This document shows, piece by piece, positions 34,708-43,719 of a stretch of DNA of 64,000 nucleotides (position 1 is its first letter; every line of letters begins with the position of its first letter). Position numbers and translations under genes: made by a program. Source of the DNA: Chryseobacterium edaphi (GTDB lineage Bacteria; Bacteroidota; Bacteroidia; Flavobacteriales; Weeksellaceae). The DNA lies in NCBI RefSeq assembly GCF_025628985.1, contig NZ_JAOTEM010000003.1, positions 424,037-488,036 of the forward strand, given 5' to 3'. The notes beneath the pieces are model-generated. The model was not told the DNA's origin. It saw only the letters and a program-made list of their open reading frames with translations, and did no database searches.

Positions 34708-35154
34708 TTATTTTCTTTGATAAATATCTTCAATTTCTGTTACTTTTCCGTCAATGATATCGTTATAAATAATTGAAAATTTATTATCTGAATAGATTTT
34801 GTATTGTTCGTTTTTCTTAAGATCGTATTCTGTATAAAATATAGAACTTTCACTGATTGTCACAGAAAAATCGTCTGAACGACTTTTTATTTTGCAGTCT
34901 TTACCCGTTGCAAATGTTTTAGCCATTATTGTTTTTTGATTTTCTTTTTTAAAGATCAATTCGTATTCTTTCATACATTCGTGAAGAGGATAAATTTTGG
35001 TTTCACTTCCGTCTTTGTAGTTTTTCTGTACAAATTTCCACGACCCTATGAAATAATCAACTTTACTTTTAGTACTTTCTTTACTAATTATTTTCTGCGA
35101 ATGACATCTAATCATGAGTAAGCTAAGAAATAATATGCTCAAAAATTTTTTCAT
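34708..35154 (-). CDS. small lipocalin-like lipoprotein
   Basis: A 148-residue exported protein. The N-terminus MKKFLSILFLSLLMIRCHS gives a lipobox-like MIRC, so it is probably lipid-anchored. GSWKFVQKNYKDGSETKIYP near residue 37, and the alternating strands after it (IMAKTFATGKDCKIKS, SSIFYTEYDL, KFSIIYNDIIDGKVTEI), look like the lipocalin-type barrel seen in many flavobacterial proteins. The assignment rests on the GSW motif and strand pattern only. No ligand can be named. No clear promoter was found. Confidence 0.55.
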   Translation of the reverse strand: MKKFLSILFLSLLMIRCHSQKIISKESTKSKVDYFIGSWKFVQKNYKDGSETKIYPLHECMKEYELIFKKENQKTIMAKTFATGKDCKIKSRSDDFSVTISESSIFYTEYDLKKNEQYKIYSDNKFSIIYNDIIDGKVTEIEDIYQRK

Positions 35155-35171
35155 ATAGCTAATTTAGATAT

Positions 35172-35204
35172 AAAAAAAGAAGCCCTTAAAAAAGGGCTTC
35201 AAAT
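35172..35204 (-). terminator. rho-independent terminator
   Basis: GAAGCCCTT (35179-35187) pairs with AAGGGCTTC (35192-35200); on the minus strand a run of seven T follows. It ends the 35208 transcript. Confidence 0.85.
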
Positions 35205-35207
35205 AAT

Positions 35208-37103
35208 TTAGTTGTTAAGGAATTTTTTTGCTCCTTTTTGATCACCGTCTGCGTAATTGACAATGTATGTGCCTTTAGTTAACTGTTGGTTAATCTGAAT
35301 TTCATTTGTTTTTGAATTTCCTTTCTGTATCAGTTTTCCGCTCATGTCGTAGATTTGATAATCGCCAAATTTTATGTTTTTATTACCAAAGATCTGAAGC
35401 TTGTTGTCTGATTTTACATAAATGATCTTTGTTTCTGACTGATTCTTAATTTCAGAAGTCGATAATGATCCCAACACTTTAACGGCATAATCCTCAACTT
35501 GCCCATATTGTAATTGAGAACATGATGTAAACTCAGGAAGAACCGCAGAATTTAATGTAGCAGCATCCACTCCAACTCTCATTCTTAGATAAGTATTTTG
35601 TACAGCAGTTGCAGATGGAAGCACATTCACTGTAAGTGTACTTGCCGCTCCTGCATTCATAACACCAGACAAAGTATTGGTTACTAATTCTGCATCTTCA
35701 AAAGATCCGTTGTTATTATAATCGATCCAGACTTTAATTCTGAATTTATCTGCTTGACTAAAACCATTCATAAAAGTAACCTTCAGAGGTGTCGCAGTTG
35801 TAGCAGGAATTTCTGTAGCATAAGCAGGTCTTATACAAGTTGCATTCGCATAGTCTGCGTAATAAATAGGATTGGCTTCGTCTGAATCATAACCATTCGT
35901 AAGACTGTTGATATTTCCAAAGACTACTCTGTAAGGACCGATTGCAAAATTATTATTGGCAGCATTCACAATTCCAGCAGGATTACATTGTGCATTAATC
36001 ACAGAAACAGGCGACGGAATAACTACAGAAGGATCTTTTGCACCTAATGAATTAAGAAGATTCTTTCTATACTCCATCATCATCAAAACAGCTCTGTCAC
36101 GTTGCCCTTCGGTAAACTTTCGCTCAACATTCGTATAATTCATAATGTTATATTGTGTTCCGTCGTAATTCTGACTCGTACAAGGATCAATCGAATTATT
36201 ATTGGGAACATTAACTCCATACATACTTCTTGAAGGAGAGGTATCGCAAACTCTGTCACCATCTGTTGCGCAGTTATTATTTACAGGACAAGTTGTTTGG
36301 CTTGTATAAGCAACCCCCTGAAAAGTATGGTACAAACCAAAAGCATGACCCAACTCATGAGTAAGTGTTGTATCATTTGTATTCTTGATTGTTGCTACTT
36401 TCATAAAACTCTCATAACTGTAATCATAAGAATCCGGGAACATTGCATATCCCATCAATCCGTAGGATAATTGTTGCTGACCGTCAAAACCAATCACTAC
36501 ATAAATATTAAAATAAGAGTTTTCCGGCCAGTGTGGAGCAAGCTGATTTTTGATATCATAATCACTCGCACCGTTATTACTCGACATTTTCACACCTCTT
36601 GTATCGTATGAAGGAATTGTACTTCCGTTATATCTTATAATTCCTGTAGTGGGCATACAGCTCGGTGATCTTTTTGCCAGTACAAGTTTGAAAGGCATTA
36701 CCGCTCCTCCAGTAGGACCAGTTCCTTCAGGATAAAAACCATTACCGAAAGTTGTTGCATACATACTGTTTGCTCTTGCAATCCAGTTTGTAATTTCAAG
36801 ATCTGTAAGAGTAAGATTGCTGTTTGCGGCAGCTTGTGATTCTATAACGTGTACTACAACAGGAATTTCGTAGACTTGTCCAGTATAAAGACCATTCCAT
36901 GAAACTGTAGCACCAGATTTATTAAGAAGGGATTGCTTATCATTGTAAAACTTTTGATCAGCTTCTATTCTTTTTCTCTTTAAGTCAGGATATTTTTCAT
37001 CATTTTTTTTCATTACTACATCAAAGCCACAATCTTTATGTAAATCCTGTGAAAATGAATTAATAAAAAACATAAGTACTAAAATGGTACTGATTCTTTT
37101 CAT
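35208..37103 (-). CDS. secreted M43 family zinc metalloprotease with GEVED and T9SS type A domains
   Basis: A 631-residue exported protease. Signal peptide MKRISTILVLMFFINSFSQ. Residues of about 60-330 are the catalytic domain: PVVVHVIESQ at the start, zinc site HELGHAFGLYHTF (HExxHxxGxxH, about residue 250), and a Met-turn-like NIMNYT. A GEVED-type beta domain follows (KVWIDYNNNGSFEDAELV, then QYGQVEDYAVKVLG). The C-terminal 80 residues are a type A sorting domain (KLQIFGNKNIKFGDYQIYDMSGKLIQKG, ending GAKKFLNN). M43 members include extracellular gelatinases and pappalysin relatives. It is monocistronic with its own promoter. Confidence 0.92.
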   Translation of the reverse strand: MKRISTILVLMFFINSFSQDLHKDCGFDVVMKKNDEKYPDLKRKRIEADQKFYNDKQSLLNKSGATVSWNGLYTGQVYEIPVVVHVIESQAAANSNLTLTDLEITNWIARANSMYATTFGNGFYPEGTGPTGGAVMPFKLVLAKRSPSCMPTTGIIRYNGSTIPSYDTRGVKMSSNNGASDYDIKNQLAPHWPENSYFNIYVVIGFDGQQQLSYGLMGYAMFPDSYDYSYESFMKVATIKNTNDTTLTHELGHAFGLYHTFQGVAYTSQTTCPVNNNCATDGDRVCDTSPSRSMYGVNVPNNNSIDPCTSQNYDGTQYNIMNYTNVERKFTEGQRDRAVLMMMEYRKNLLNSLGAKDPSVVIPSPVSVINAQCNPAGIVNAANNNFAIGPYRVVFGNINSLTNGYDSDEANPIYYADYANATCIRPAYATEIPATTATPLKVTFMNGFSQADKFRIKVWIDYNNNGSFEDAELVTNTLSGVMNAGAASTLTVNVLPSATAVQNTYLRMRVGVDAATLNSAVLPEFTSCSQLQYGQVEDYAVKVLGSLSTSEIKNQSETKIIYVKSDNKLQIFGNKNIKFGDYQIYDMSGKLIQKGNSKTNEIQINQQLTKGTYIVNYADGDQKGAKKFLNN

Positions 37104-37132
37104 TTTTATATATATTTTTAAATATTCGCCTG

Positions 37133-37140
37133 CAAACCTA
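37133..37140 (-). promoter_or_regulatory. Bacteroidota -7 promoter element
   Basis: Minus strand TAGGTTTG fits TAnnTTTG, 29 bases before the start of the M43 protease. Confidence 0.65.
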
Positions 37141-37308
37141 TCATTTTTTTGTCAATTCTTAATTATATTAAACTTAAAAATTTAACAATAAGTTAATATT
37201 TAACATTAATTAATAGATATTAAATTAAAATTTAACCATCAAATCAGCCATTTTCGCATACTTGGTAAAACATATTACTATTTGTAACATTGGTATGGTT
37301 TTTAATAC

Positions 37309-37316
37309 TAATTTTG
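37309..37316 (+). promoter_or_regulatory. Bacteroidota -7 promoter element that decides the start
   Basis: TAATTTTG fits TAnnTTTG, 15 bases before the ATG at 37332 and inside the frame that opens at 37290. Confidence 0.65.
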
Positions 37317-37331
37317 TATAAATTTTCAATA

Positions 37332-38402
37332 ATGAAAAATATTCAACAAACTATAAATCAGAACAATCATCAGATTAATTGGTTTCAGAAATTTCTGATG
37401 ATCTGTTCAGGAGGAAATATACACATCCTCAGAAAAACACCAAGTGAATGGAATAAATTTTCCGGCATAGGAGGAATCGTGTTATTTACAGCCATTTTCG
37501 CCACACTTTCAGCTGGTTATGCTATATATACGATATTTGATGATATATGGATCTCTGTAGGATTCGCTACTTTATGGGGGTTAATGATTTTCAATCTTGA
37601 TAGATACATTGTTTCTTCTATTAAAAAAACCGGAACATGGTGGAATCAAATTCTGATGTCGATTCCAAGATTGATTTTGGCTACATTTTTAGGAATTATT
37701 ATTTCTAAACCTTTAGAGCTGAAAATATTTGAAAAAGAGGTTAATAAACAATTGAATACCATCATTCAGAGAAACAAAAAACAGCTTCAGGGAGAAATGA
37801 GCGGAAGAATCCTGCAACAGAGCGGTCCATTCGATACAGAAAAAAAACAGATTACAGACAAAATTGCTCAATATCAGAAATCATACGATTCTGCTGCTGT
37901 AGAATTAGAAAAAGAAATTTTAGGCAAGCAATCTGGTTTAACGAGTGGTAAAGAAGGTTTCGGGCCGAATGCAAAACGTAAGCAGGAACTGAAAGAACAA
38001 CGCAGGGTTGACCTTGAAAATTATCAAAAGCAAGCAGCGCCAAGATTGGAATATTTAGACAAAGAAATTTCTAAAGTCTACACCAATCTGGAAACAGAAA
38101 GAAAGTCAACAGAAACAATTGAAGATAAATTTAATGGTTTTGCGGCGAGACTGCAGGCTTTGGATGAGTTGGGGAAAAATTCAGCAATTATTGCGACCGC
38201 AGCTGCTTTTATTATGGGACTTTTCATTTGTCTGGAAATTTCTCCGGTTTTAGTCAAATTGATTTCTCAAGTAGGACCATACGATTATCTTTTAGAAAAA
38301 ACTGAAAATGATTTCAGACTTTATTCAAAAGAAAAAATCGAAAAGGGAAACTTTCTAACCGATTTCCGGATCGATGATTTTAAAGAAAACTTAAAAAAAT
38401 AA
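37332..38402 (+). CDS. DUF4407 domain-containing membrane protein
   Basis: A 356-residue protein from the ATG at 37332 (an upstream in-frame ATG at 37290 precedes the promoter). Residues of about 18-120 hold three hydrophobic helices with the family blocks MICSGGNIHILRKTPSEWNKFSGIG and FNLDRYIVSS. The middle (about 135-275) is a long charged coiled coil (EKKQITDKIAQYQKSYDSAAVELEKEI). A last membrane helix (SAIIATAAAFIMGLFICLEISPVLVKL, about 285-310) is followed by a cytoplasmic tail with YDYLLEKTENDFRLYSKEKI. The family role is unknown. Monocistronic, with terminator. Confidence 0.85.
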   Translation: MKNIQQTINQNNHQINWFQKFLMICSGGNIHILRKTPSEWNKFSGIGGIVLFTAIFATLSAGYAIYTIFDDIWISVGFATLWGLMIFNLDRYIVSSIKKTGTWWNQILMSIPRLILATFLGIIISKPLELKIFEKEVNKQLNTIIQRNKKQLQGEMSGRILQQSGPFDTEKKQITDKIAQYQKSYDSAAVELEKEILGKQSGLTSGKEGFGPNAKRKQELKEQRRVDLENYQKQAAPRLEYLDKEISKVYTNLETERKSTETIEDKFNGFAARLQALDELGKNSAIIATAAAFIMGLFICLEISPVLVKLISQVGPYDYLLEKTENDFRLYSKEKIEKGNFLTDFRIDDFKENLKK

Positions 38403-38411
38403 ATTTTAATA

Positions 38412-38445
38412 CAAGCCTTTCAATAAAACTGAAAGGCTTTTTTGT
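38412..38445 (+). terminator. rho-independent terminator
   Basis: AAGCCTTTCA (38413-38422) pairs with TGAAAGGCTT (38430-38439), followed by T residues. Confidence 0.88.
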
Positions 38446-38519
38446 TTCTAAAAATCAAATCTCAACATTAAATTTATTTCAGATCATATGAAGGGAATAT
38501 TTTTTGCAGATAACAGTTC

Positions 38520-38717
38520 ATGCCTTCCAGCGTAGTCAATCATTATTTCTATATTCCTGAAACTGAAATATTAAGAATTGTATATCAGTCAGGCTCGATT
38601 TATGATTACTTAAAAGTTCCGCAGGAGATTTTTGATAAATTCAGGGCGGCAAAATCAAAAGGACAATTTCTGAATGCGGTGATTAAACGAAAATTCAGAT
38701 TCAGAAAAATATCCTGA
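38520..38717 (+). CDS. KTSC domain protein
   Basis: A 65-residue protein that is nearly all KTSC domain: SSVVNHYFYIPETEILRIVYQSGSIYDYLKVPQEIFDKF, then the conserved A-x-SKGQFLNAVIKRKF. The family is found as single small proteins and as fusions to lysyl-tRNA synthetase-like and other parts; its role is not settled, with nucleic-acid association suggested by fusions. It precedes the peroxiredoxin gene by 30 bases and may be co-transcribed with it. Confidence 0.8.
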   Translation: MPSSVVNHYFYIPETEILRIVYQSGSIYDYLKVPQEIFDKFRAAKSKGQFLNAVIKRKFRFRKIS

Positions 38718-38747
38718 ATTCAAAATAAACCAATACAAAATAATACT

Positions 38748-39215
38748 ATGATACTAGAAAAAGGAACCTCAGCTCCCGATTTTGAACTTAACGCAACTCC
38801 CGATCAGAAATTGAAACGTTCTGATTTTTCAGGGAAAAATTTAATCTTAGTTTTTTATCCTGCAGACTGGAGTCCTGTTTGTGGAGATCAAGTCGCTTTA
38901 TACAACGAAATGCTCAGCATTTTCCATAAATATAATGCAGATATCGTGGGAATTTCGGTTGACAGCTCTTGGTGTCACGATGCTTTCAGCTCAGACAGAA
39001 AATTACATTATCCACTTTTGGCAGATTTTAACCCGAAAGGTGAAGTTTCAAAAGCGTATGGAGTTTATAATGAAGAAAACGGAACTTCACAGAGAGCTTT
39101 ATTTGTGATTGATCCAGAAGGAATTATCCAATGGAGCTACTTATCTCCGGACGGAATTAATCCCGGCGCAGACGGAATCATCGAAGCATTAGAAACATTA
39201 ACAAAAAATCAATAA
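38748..39215 (+). CDS. peroxiredoxin, AhpC/TSA family
   Basis: A 155-residue thiol peroxidase. The peroxidatic cysteine is in FYPADWSPVCGDQ (about residue 45), the PxxxSxxC variant of PxxxTxxC. A second cysteine follows at VDSSWCHDAF (about residue 78), which could act as resolving cysteine. RALFVIDPEGIIQWSYL is the family C-terminal block. It has no signal peptide, so it is cytoplasmic. The DsbA-like gene follows after 5 bases, making a redox pair that probably shares a transcript; the partner may recycle the peroxiredoxin. Confidence 0.88.
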   Translation: MILEKGTSAPDFELNATPDQKLKRSDFSGKNLILVFYPADWSPVCGDQVALYNEMLSIFHKYNADIVGISVDSSWCHDAFSSDRKLHYPLLADFNPKGEVSKAYGVYNEENGTSQRALFVIDPEGIIQWSYLSPDGINPGADGIIEALETLTKNQ

Positions 39216-39220
39216 ATATT

Positions 39221-39742
39221 ATGTCTTTAACCATACCAGTAAGTGAAAATGATCATATTGTAGGTGATCCCAATACCGCAAAAATAGTTCTTGTAGAATA
39301 CGGAGATTACGAATGTCCACATTGTGGAAATGCTTTCCCGATTGTCAAAAAATTTGTTGATGAAAACAGAAAGGATGTAGCTTTCGTATTCAGAAACTTT
39401 CCTTTAAAAGATGCTCATCCAAATGCTATGGCAGCTGCTGCAACTGCGGAAGCTTCGGCCAAACAAGGGAAATTCTGGGAAATGCATGATCAAATTTTCC
39501 AAAGCCATGCAGGTTTAAATGTGGAGACGCTGGAGCAATTGGTAGAAGCAGTCGGACTTGACAACGAAATATTTAAAGAAGATGTTAAAAGCGAAGAATT
39601 ACTTAACAAAATTGACGAAGATTTTGAAGGCGGTGTAAGAAGCGGTGTCAATGGAACTCCTTCATTCTTTGTCAATGGTGAGAAATGGGAAGGCTATGAC
39701 GGAACTGAGGAATCTCTCTCTTCTTTGCTGTCAAATCAATAA
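39221..39742 (+). CDS. DsbA-like thioredoxin-fold oxidoreductase (cytoplasmic)
   Basis: A 173-residue protein with the active site YECPHCGNAF (CPHC, about residue 30), the inserted helical domain of DsbA-like proteins (HPNAMAAAATAEASAKQGKFWEMHDQIF) and the cis-Pro loop VNGTPSFFVNG (about 145). VEYGDYECPHC is the usual family opening, but there is no signal peptide, so it should act in the cytoplasm rather than the periplasm. It lies 5 bases after the peroxiredoxin gene. A role as reductase partner of that enzyme is inferred from the operon. Confidence 0.87.
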   Translation: MSLTIPVSENDHIVGDPNTAKIVLVEYGDYECPHCGNAFPIVKKFVDENRKDVAFVFRNFPLKDAHPNAMAAAATAEASAKQGKFWEMHDQIFQSHAGLNVETLEQLVEAVGLDNEIFKEDVKSEELLNKIDEDFEGGVRSGVNGTPSFFVNGEKWEGYDGTEESLSSLLSNQ

Positions 39743-39760
39743 ATCTATTTCAACAAATAA

Positions 39761-39806
39761 AAAATAATCCGTCACACAAAAAATAGGTGAGACGGATTAT
39801 TTCATT
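39761..39806 (+). terminator. terminator-like hairpin
   Basis: AATAATCCGTCACAC (39763-39777) pairs with GTGAGACGGATTATT ending at 39802, with one internal mismatch and a weak T tract after it. Confidence 0.65.
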
Positions 39807-39849
39807 TCATATAAATTACATTTCTACGTAAATTCATATAAATTCAAAC

Positions 39850-39882
39850 AAAAAGCGGACATTCAGAAGAATGTCCGCTAAA
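39850..39882 (-). terminator. rho-independent terminator
   Basis: AGCGGACATTC (39854-39864) pairs with GAATGTCCGCT (39869-39879); T residues follow on the minus strand. It ends the 39899 transcript. Confidence 0.85.
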
Positions 39883-39898
39883 TTTAAATAGACAAATT

Positions 39899-41314
39899 TT
39901 ATTTCTTTATAAATTTAAGATTACTTACTTGTCCGTTATTTCCTTTATCGCTAATAATGTATACACCTTTAGGTAGTGAGTTTACAGTATGTTCACTTCC
40001 TTTAAGATTACTCATGATAAGCTTTCCTGAAATATTGTAAATGTTACCATTTTCTAAATCATCAGAAAGTTTAAGTATATTTCCTACCGGATTTTCTAAA
40101 ATAGAAATCTTATGATTTGCTTTTATATCATCTTTTACAGCAAGAACTTCGTTTGGAAGAAGTATTCTTTTAAGAAAAATATTATTTGTGTTATTGTTGC
40201 CGTAGAACAAATTATAAATACTTCCATTTGGATGAACTAGAACATCTGCGTATGACTCAAAACCGGTCGAGTTCGGAATCGTCATTGTGAAAGTACCTCC
40301 CTGTCCAAATCCTGTATTAACTGCACCATTATAATTCAATCTTGTAAAAGTATGATCAGTTTGAGAACTCGAACCATTATTAGCATACATTATAACACTT
40401 CCTCCTGATTGAAAAAGCATTTGTGATACATATAGCTGAGTTGATAATGACACTTTCCCATTGATTCCAAACGCCGCATCCGGAGCAAGATTAGAATCTA
40501 ATTTCAGCAGTTCGTGAACAGAAGAATTATTCTTATCTATGTAAAAAGATGCATTGTTCTGATAAACTCTTCCTGTCACATAATTATTGGAACCCGAAAT
40601 ACCTGCAGTCTCGTTTAAAAGCTTGTATAACGTCCTGTTGCTGGTGTTATTTGTTGGATGTCCATCGATATAAACATTATCTCCATTTACATAAACATCA
40701 TTAATTTCAAATGTAATTGTTCTAATTCCATTGGTACCATAAGTTGTATCAAGGCTTCCATTTGAATTAAATCTCATCATGTAGTTAGGACCATAGGAAA
40801 GATATTTTCCTGATGAAAGAATTTTAAAATCCATAGGAGCATTATCAATATCTGTTGTCGTCGTCGTCCATGGATTAGTAAAAGTTGTATCTAGTGTACC
40901 ATTAGCATTAAGTCTCATAAGATTTAATGTAAGAGATTCGGGATCAATACCATTGTCAAGCTGATTTCCGTACGCAAAAAATAATTTTCCATCACTTTGT
41001 ACTAAAACCTTCGAAAAACCTTCGAAATAATTAGTATTTGCATAAAGATCCATTGTAAAAACACCAGCAGTTGCAAAAGTTTGATCTAAAGATCCATCAG
41101 CATTTAATTTCAAAATAACTGCTTTTTTGGATGTAGAGCTTTCAAAGTTTCCACTGAAAATCATTTTTCCGTCTGGCAAAAGAGTGGTCTGGAAAAAAGA
41201 ACCTTTTTCGGCATGTGTTACAGTACCATTACTCCCAAAATTAGTATCAACAGACTGTGCAAAACCAAATTGAATACTTAATAAAATTCCTAAAGAAAGG
41301 AAAGATTTTTTCAT
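39899..41314 (-). CDS. secreted delta-60-repeat protein with T9SS type A domain
   Basis: A 471-residue exported protein. Signal peptide MKKSFLSLGILLSIQFGFAQ. Residues of about 20-390 hold delta-60 repeats, each with the pattern LN.(D/N)G(S/T)LD(Q/T)TF followed by a (L/V)..DGK(L/M) strand: LNADGSLDQTFATAG, LNANGTLDTTFTNPW and FNSNGSLDTTYGTNG are visible. Such repeats build a beta-propeller. The C-terminal about 75 residues are a type A sorting domain (ISILENPVGNILKLS, ending VISDKGNNGQVSNLKFIKK). Role unknown; secretion by T9SS is expected. Promoter at 41329-41336. Confidence 0.83.
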   Translation of the reverse strand: MKKSFLSLGILLSIQFGFAQSVDTNFGSNGTVTHAEKGSFFQTTLLPDGKMIFSGNFESSTSKKAVILKLNADGSLDQTFATAGVFTMDLYANTNYFEGFSKVLVQSDGKLFFAYGNQLDNGIDPESLTLNLMRLNANGTLDTTFTNPWTTTTTDIDNAPMDFKILSSGKYLSYGPNYMMRFNSNGSLDTTYGTNGIRTITFEINDVYVNGDNVYIDGHPTNNTSNRTLYKLLNETAGISGSNNYVTGRVYQNNASFYIDKNNSSVHELLKLDSNLAPDAAFGINGKVSLSTQLYVSQMLFQSGGSVIMYANNGSSSQTDHTFTRLNYNGAVNTGFGQGGTFTMTIPNSTGFESYADVLVHPNGSIYNLFYGNNNTNNIFLKRILLPNEVLAVKDDIKANHKISILENPVGNILKLSDDLENGNIYNISGKLIMSNLKGSEHTVNSLPKGVYIISDKGNNGQVSNLKFIKK

Positions 41315-41328
41315 AATTTTTTTTTATG

Positions 41329-41336
41329 CAAATATA
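41329..41336 (-). promoter_or_regulatory. Bacteroidota -7 promoter element
   Basis: Minus strand TATATTTG fits TAnnTTTG, 14 bases before the start at 41314. The rest of the gap up to the guaB terminator is AT-rich with nothing else recognised. Confidence 0.6.
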
Positions 41337-41522
41337 TATAATAAATATCCTATTTAAAATACCACAAGCTTGTGATTTTCAGTCATCAATTTTTATCTAC
41401 CGACAAGATCTTAGCAACTGATATTCAGACAGTTTGTTTTACTAAAGTATGATTTTTCTTATAACAATACTATAAAATAAGATCATATTTAAGAAACCAA
41501 ATTACTGAGTGAACTATATATA

Positions 41523-41560
41523 TAAAAAAATCGGCGGTCACAATGCGACTGCCGATTCTG
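41523..41560 (-). terminator. rho-independent terminator of guaB
   Basis: AATCGGC (41529-41535) pairs with GCCGATT (41551-41557), with further pairing inside, and a T run on the minus strand. Confidence 0.82.
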
Positions 41561-41592
41561 TATGTTTTAAAATTATTTTTTAATATAATCAA

Positions 41593-43053
41593 TTACAGAG
41601 AATAATTTGGAGCTTCCGAAGTTATGATAACGTCATGAGGATGAGATTCTTTCAATCCGCTTCCTGTGATCATCACCATTTTAGTGTCTTTCTGTAAAGC
41701 TTCAATATCTTTTGCTCCACAGTACCCCATTCCGGCTCTAAGACCTCCTGTCAACTGGAAAATAACATCTTCTAACTTCCCTTTGTGCGGAACTCTACCT
41801 TCAATACCTTCAGGCACGAATTTCTTAGCCTCACTTTGGAAATATCTCTCTTTTCCACCTCTCTTCATTGCGGAAAGACTTCCCATTCCCTGATAAGCTT
41901 TGAATTTTCTTCCTTGGTAAATAATTTCTTCACCCGGAGATTCGTCAGTTCCTGCTAAAAGCGAACCAACCATTACAGCTCCTGCTCCACTTGCAATTGC
42001 TTTTACAATATCTCCTGAAAGCTTAACACCTCCATCAGCGATTACGGCTACATTTTTAGACTTAGCATATTCGTAAACGTTATAAATTGCTGATAATTGA
42101 GGAACTCCAACTCCTGCAACAACTCTTGTTGTACAGATAGAACCGGGACCAACACCCACTTTAAGTACGTTTGCTCCTGCTTTGATCAAATCTTTTGCAG
42201 CTTCAGCAGTAACGATATTTCCACCTACCAAATCCAAATCCGGATAAGCTTTTCTGATTTCTGAAATTTTATCTAAAACTCCTTTAGAATGACCGTGTGC
42301 AGAATCGATAGCGATAATATCTACTCCGGCTTTCACCAAAGCAGCAATTCGGTCCATTGTATCTTCACCCACTCCAACTCCGGCTCCTACCAATAAGCGA
42401 CCGTTTTCGTCTTTGTTTGCGTTTGGATATTCTAATTGATTGTCGATATCTTTGATAGTAATCAAACCAACCAGTTTATATTCTTTATCAACGATCGGAA
42501 GTTTTTCAACTCTGTTTTTAAGAAGAATTTCTTTAGCCTTTTCCAGGTTTGTGCTTTTATCGGAAGTAATCAAGTGATCTTTGGTCATGATTTCTTCGAC
42601 TTTCATATCAAGGTTTTCCTGATATTTCACGTCTCTGTTTGTAATAATTCCGATTAAAACATTATTCGGATCTACAACAGGAAGACCAGAAATTTTATAT
42701 TTAGCCATTGTTTCTTTAGCCTGAGCCAAAGTATGATCTTTTGTAAGAGTTACAGGATCAGAGATCATTCCGTTTTCCGAACGTTTTACACGGTTTACCT
42801 GTGCAGCCTGCTCAGCAATCGTCATGTTCTTGTGTATGAAACCTAAACCACCAACTCTTGCCAATGCAATCGCCAAATCACCTTCTGTTACCGTATCCAT
42901 TGCAGCGGAAACTATCGGAACATTAAGCGTAATTTTATCGGTAAGTCTTGATTTTAATGAAACCTGATTAGGTAAAACTTCAGAATAAGCAGGGACTAGA
43001 AGCACGTCATCGAAAGTGATGGCTGTCTCTACAATTTTGTTATGAATAGACAT
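41593..43053 (-). CDS. guaB: IMP dehydrogenase
   Basis: A 486-residue enzyme that oxidises IMP to XMP with NAD, the committed step of GMP synthesis; cytoplasmic tetramer. The TIM barrel opens with [16 protein letters not shown] and is interrupted by two CBS domains (about residues 95-210: [15 protein letters not shown] and [19 protein letters not shown]). The catalytic cysteine is in [17 protein letters not shown] (about residue 305). The IMP-binding flap region [19 protein letters not shown] and [19 protein letters not shown] is complete. Full length. Monocistronic with its own promoter and terminator. Confidence 0.98.
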   Translation of the reverse strand: MSIHNKIVETAITFDDVLLVPAYSEVLPNQVSLKSRLTDKITLNVPIVSAAMDTVTEGDLAIALARVGGLGFIHKNMTIAEQAAQVNRVKRSENGMISDPVTLTKDHTLAQAKETMAKYKISGLPVVDPNNVLIGIITNRDVKYQENLDMKVEEIMTKDHLITSDKSTNLEKAKEILLKNRVEKLPIVDKEYKLVGLITIKDIDNQLEYPNANKDENGRLLVGAGVGVGEDTMDRIAALVKAGVDIIAIDSAHGHSKGVLDKISEIRKAYPDLDLVGGNIVTAEAAKDLIKAGANVLKVGVGPGSICTTRVVAGVGVPQLSAIYNVYEYAKSKNVAVIADGGVKLSGDIVKAIASGAGAVMVGSLLAGTDESPGEEIIYQGRKFKAYQGMGSLSAMKRGGKERYFQSEAKKFVPEGIEGRVPHKGKLEDVIFQLTGGLRAGMGYCGAKDIEALQKDTKMVMITGSGLKESHPHDVIITSEAPNYSL

Positions 43054-43066
43054 CTTTACTTTCTTG

Positions 43067-43074
43067 CAAAATTA
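43067..43074 (-). promoter_or_regulatory. Bacteroidota -7 promoter element of guaB
   Basis: Minus strand TAATTTTG fits TAnnTTTG, 13 bases before the guaB start. Confidence 0.65.
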
Positions 43075-43207
43075 AGGCTTTTTAGCGAGATACGAAAATC
43101 GTTTTTAATAGTTTAAATAAAACTTAATAATCAATTATATTTATTAAAAAAGTCGCAATCTAAACGACTACGACTTTCCACAATATAAAAATAAGTTAAT
43201 ATGAATT

Positions 43208-43708
43208 TTATTTATCTGAAACGTGACTGATCATCTGGGAAATATCATCCGGCGTGAAACTTCCCTTTACATCTACAAAAACCAAATCTTTATCTGAGTT
43301 TACCGTAATCAGCATATTCTTGATTGATTCACCATTTTGTTTTACTCTGATGTTTACGTTATTGCCGTCGTGTTTTATAGTCGCCCAGTCTTCATAATTG
43401 TTATCATTTAAATAACTCGCATAATCTTTAAGCATCTTTTTGTTTCCGTTTTCTACCGTGAGAACTTTTATTTTAGAAACTTTTTTTACTAATGCAATGA
43501 CTGCATCATTATCACCTTCTTCCTTCAAAGCTTTTTTGATGTAAGGTTTAGCTAAAAATAACGGCACATTGATGCTTACGAATTTTGCGCCTTTGTAATC
43601 ATATTCTGATTTTGAGAAAAATGCCATATTCGGTTTTTCTGAAACGATACATGATTGCATCAGAAACATTACACAAATGGCAACGAAGATTGTTTTTAAG
43701 ATTTTCAT
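43208..43708 (-). CDS. DUF4252 lipoprotein
   Basis: A 166-residue protein with a lipoprotein signal (MKILKTIFVAICVMFLMQSC, lipobox MQSC). The mature part matches the DUF4252 type seen in the next gene's N-terminal domain: an alternating strand/helix unit with VSKIKVLTVENGNKKMLKDYASYLNDNNYEDWATI and VKQNGESIKNMLITVNSDKDLVFVDVKGSFTPDDISQMI. It closes a four-gene operon with a sigma factor, lying 11 bases after the GIN-domain gene. Function unknown; envelope location is inferred. Confidence 0.8.
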   Translation of the reverse strand: MKILKTIFVAICVMFLMQSCIVSEKPNMAFFSKSEYDYKGAKFVSINVPLFLAKPYIKKALKEEGDNDAVIALVKKVSKIKVLTVENGNKKMLKDYASYLNDNNYEDWATIKHDGNNVNIRVKQNGESIKNMLITVNSDKDLVFVDVKGSFTPDDISQMISHVSDK

Positions 43709-43719
43709 GGCTTTAATAT

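Noticed and set aside
39806..39844. TTCATATAAATT repeated twice (39806-39817 and 39833-39844)
   Set aside because: AT-rich, between two terminators, with no promoter or gene nearby; chance is likely.
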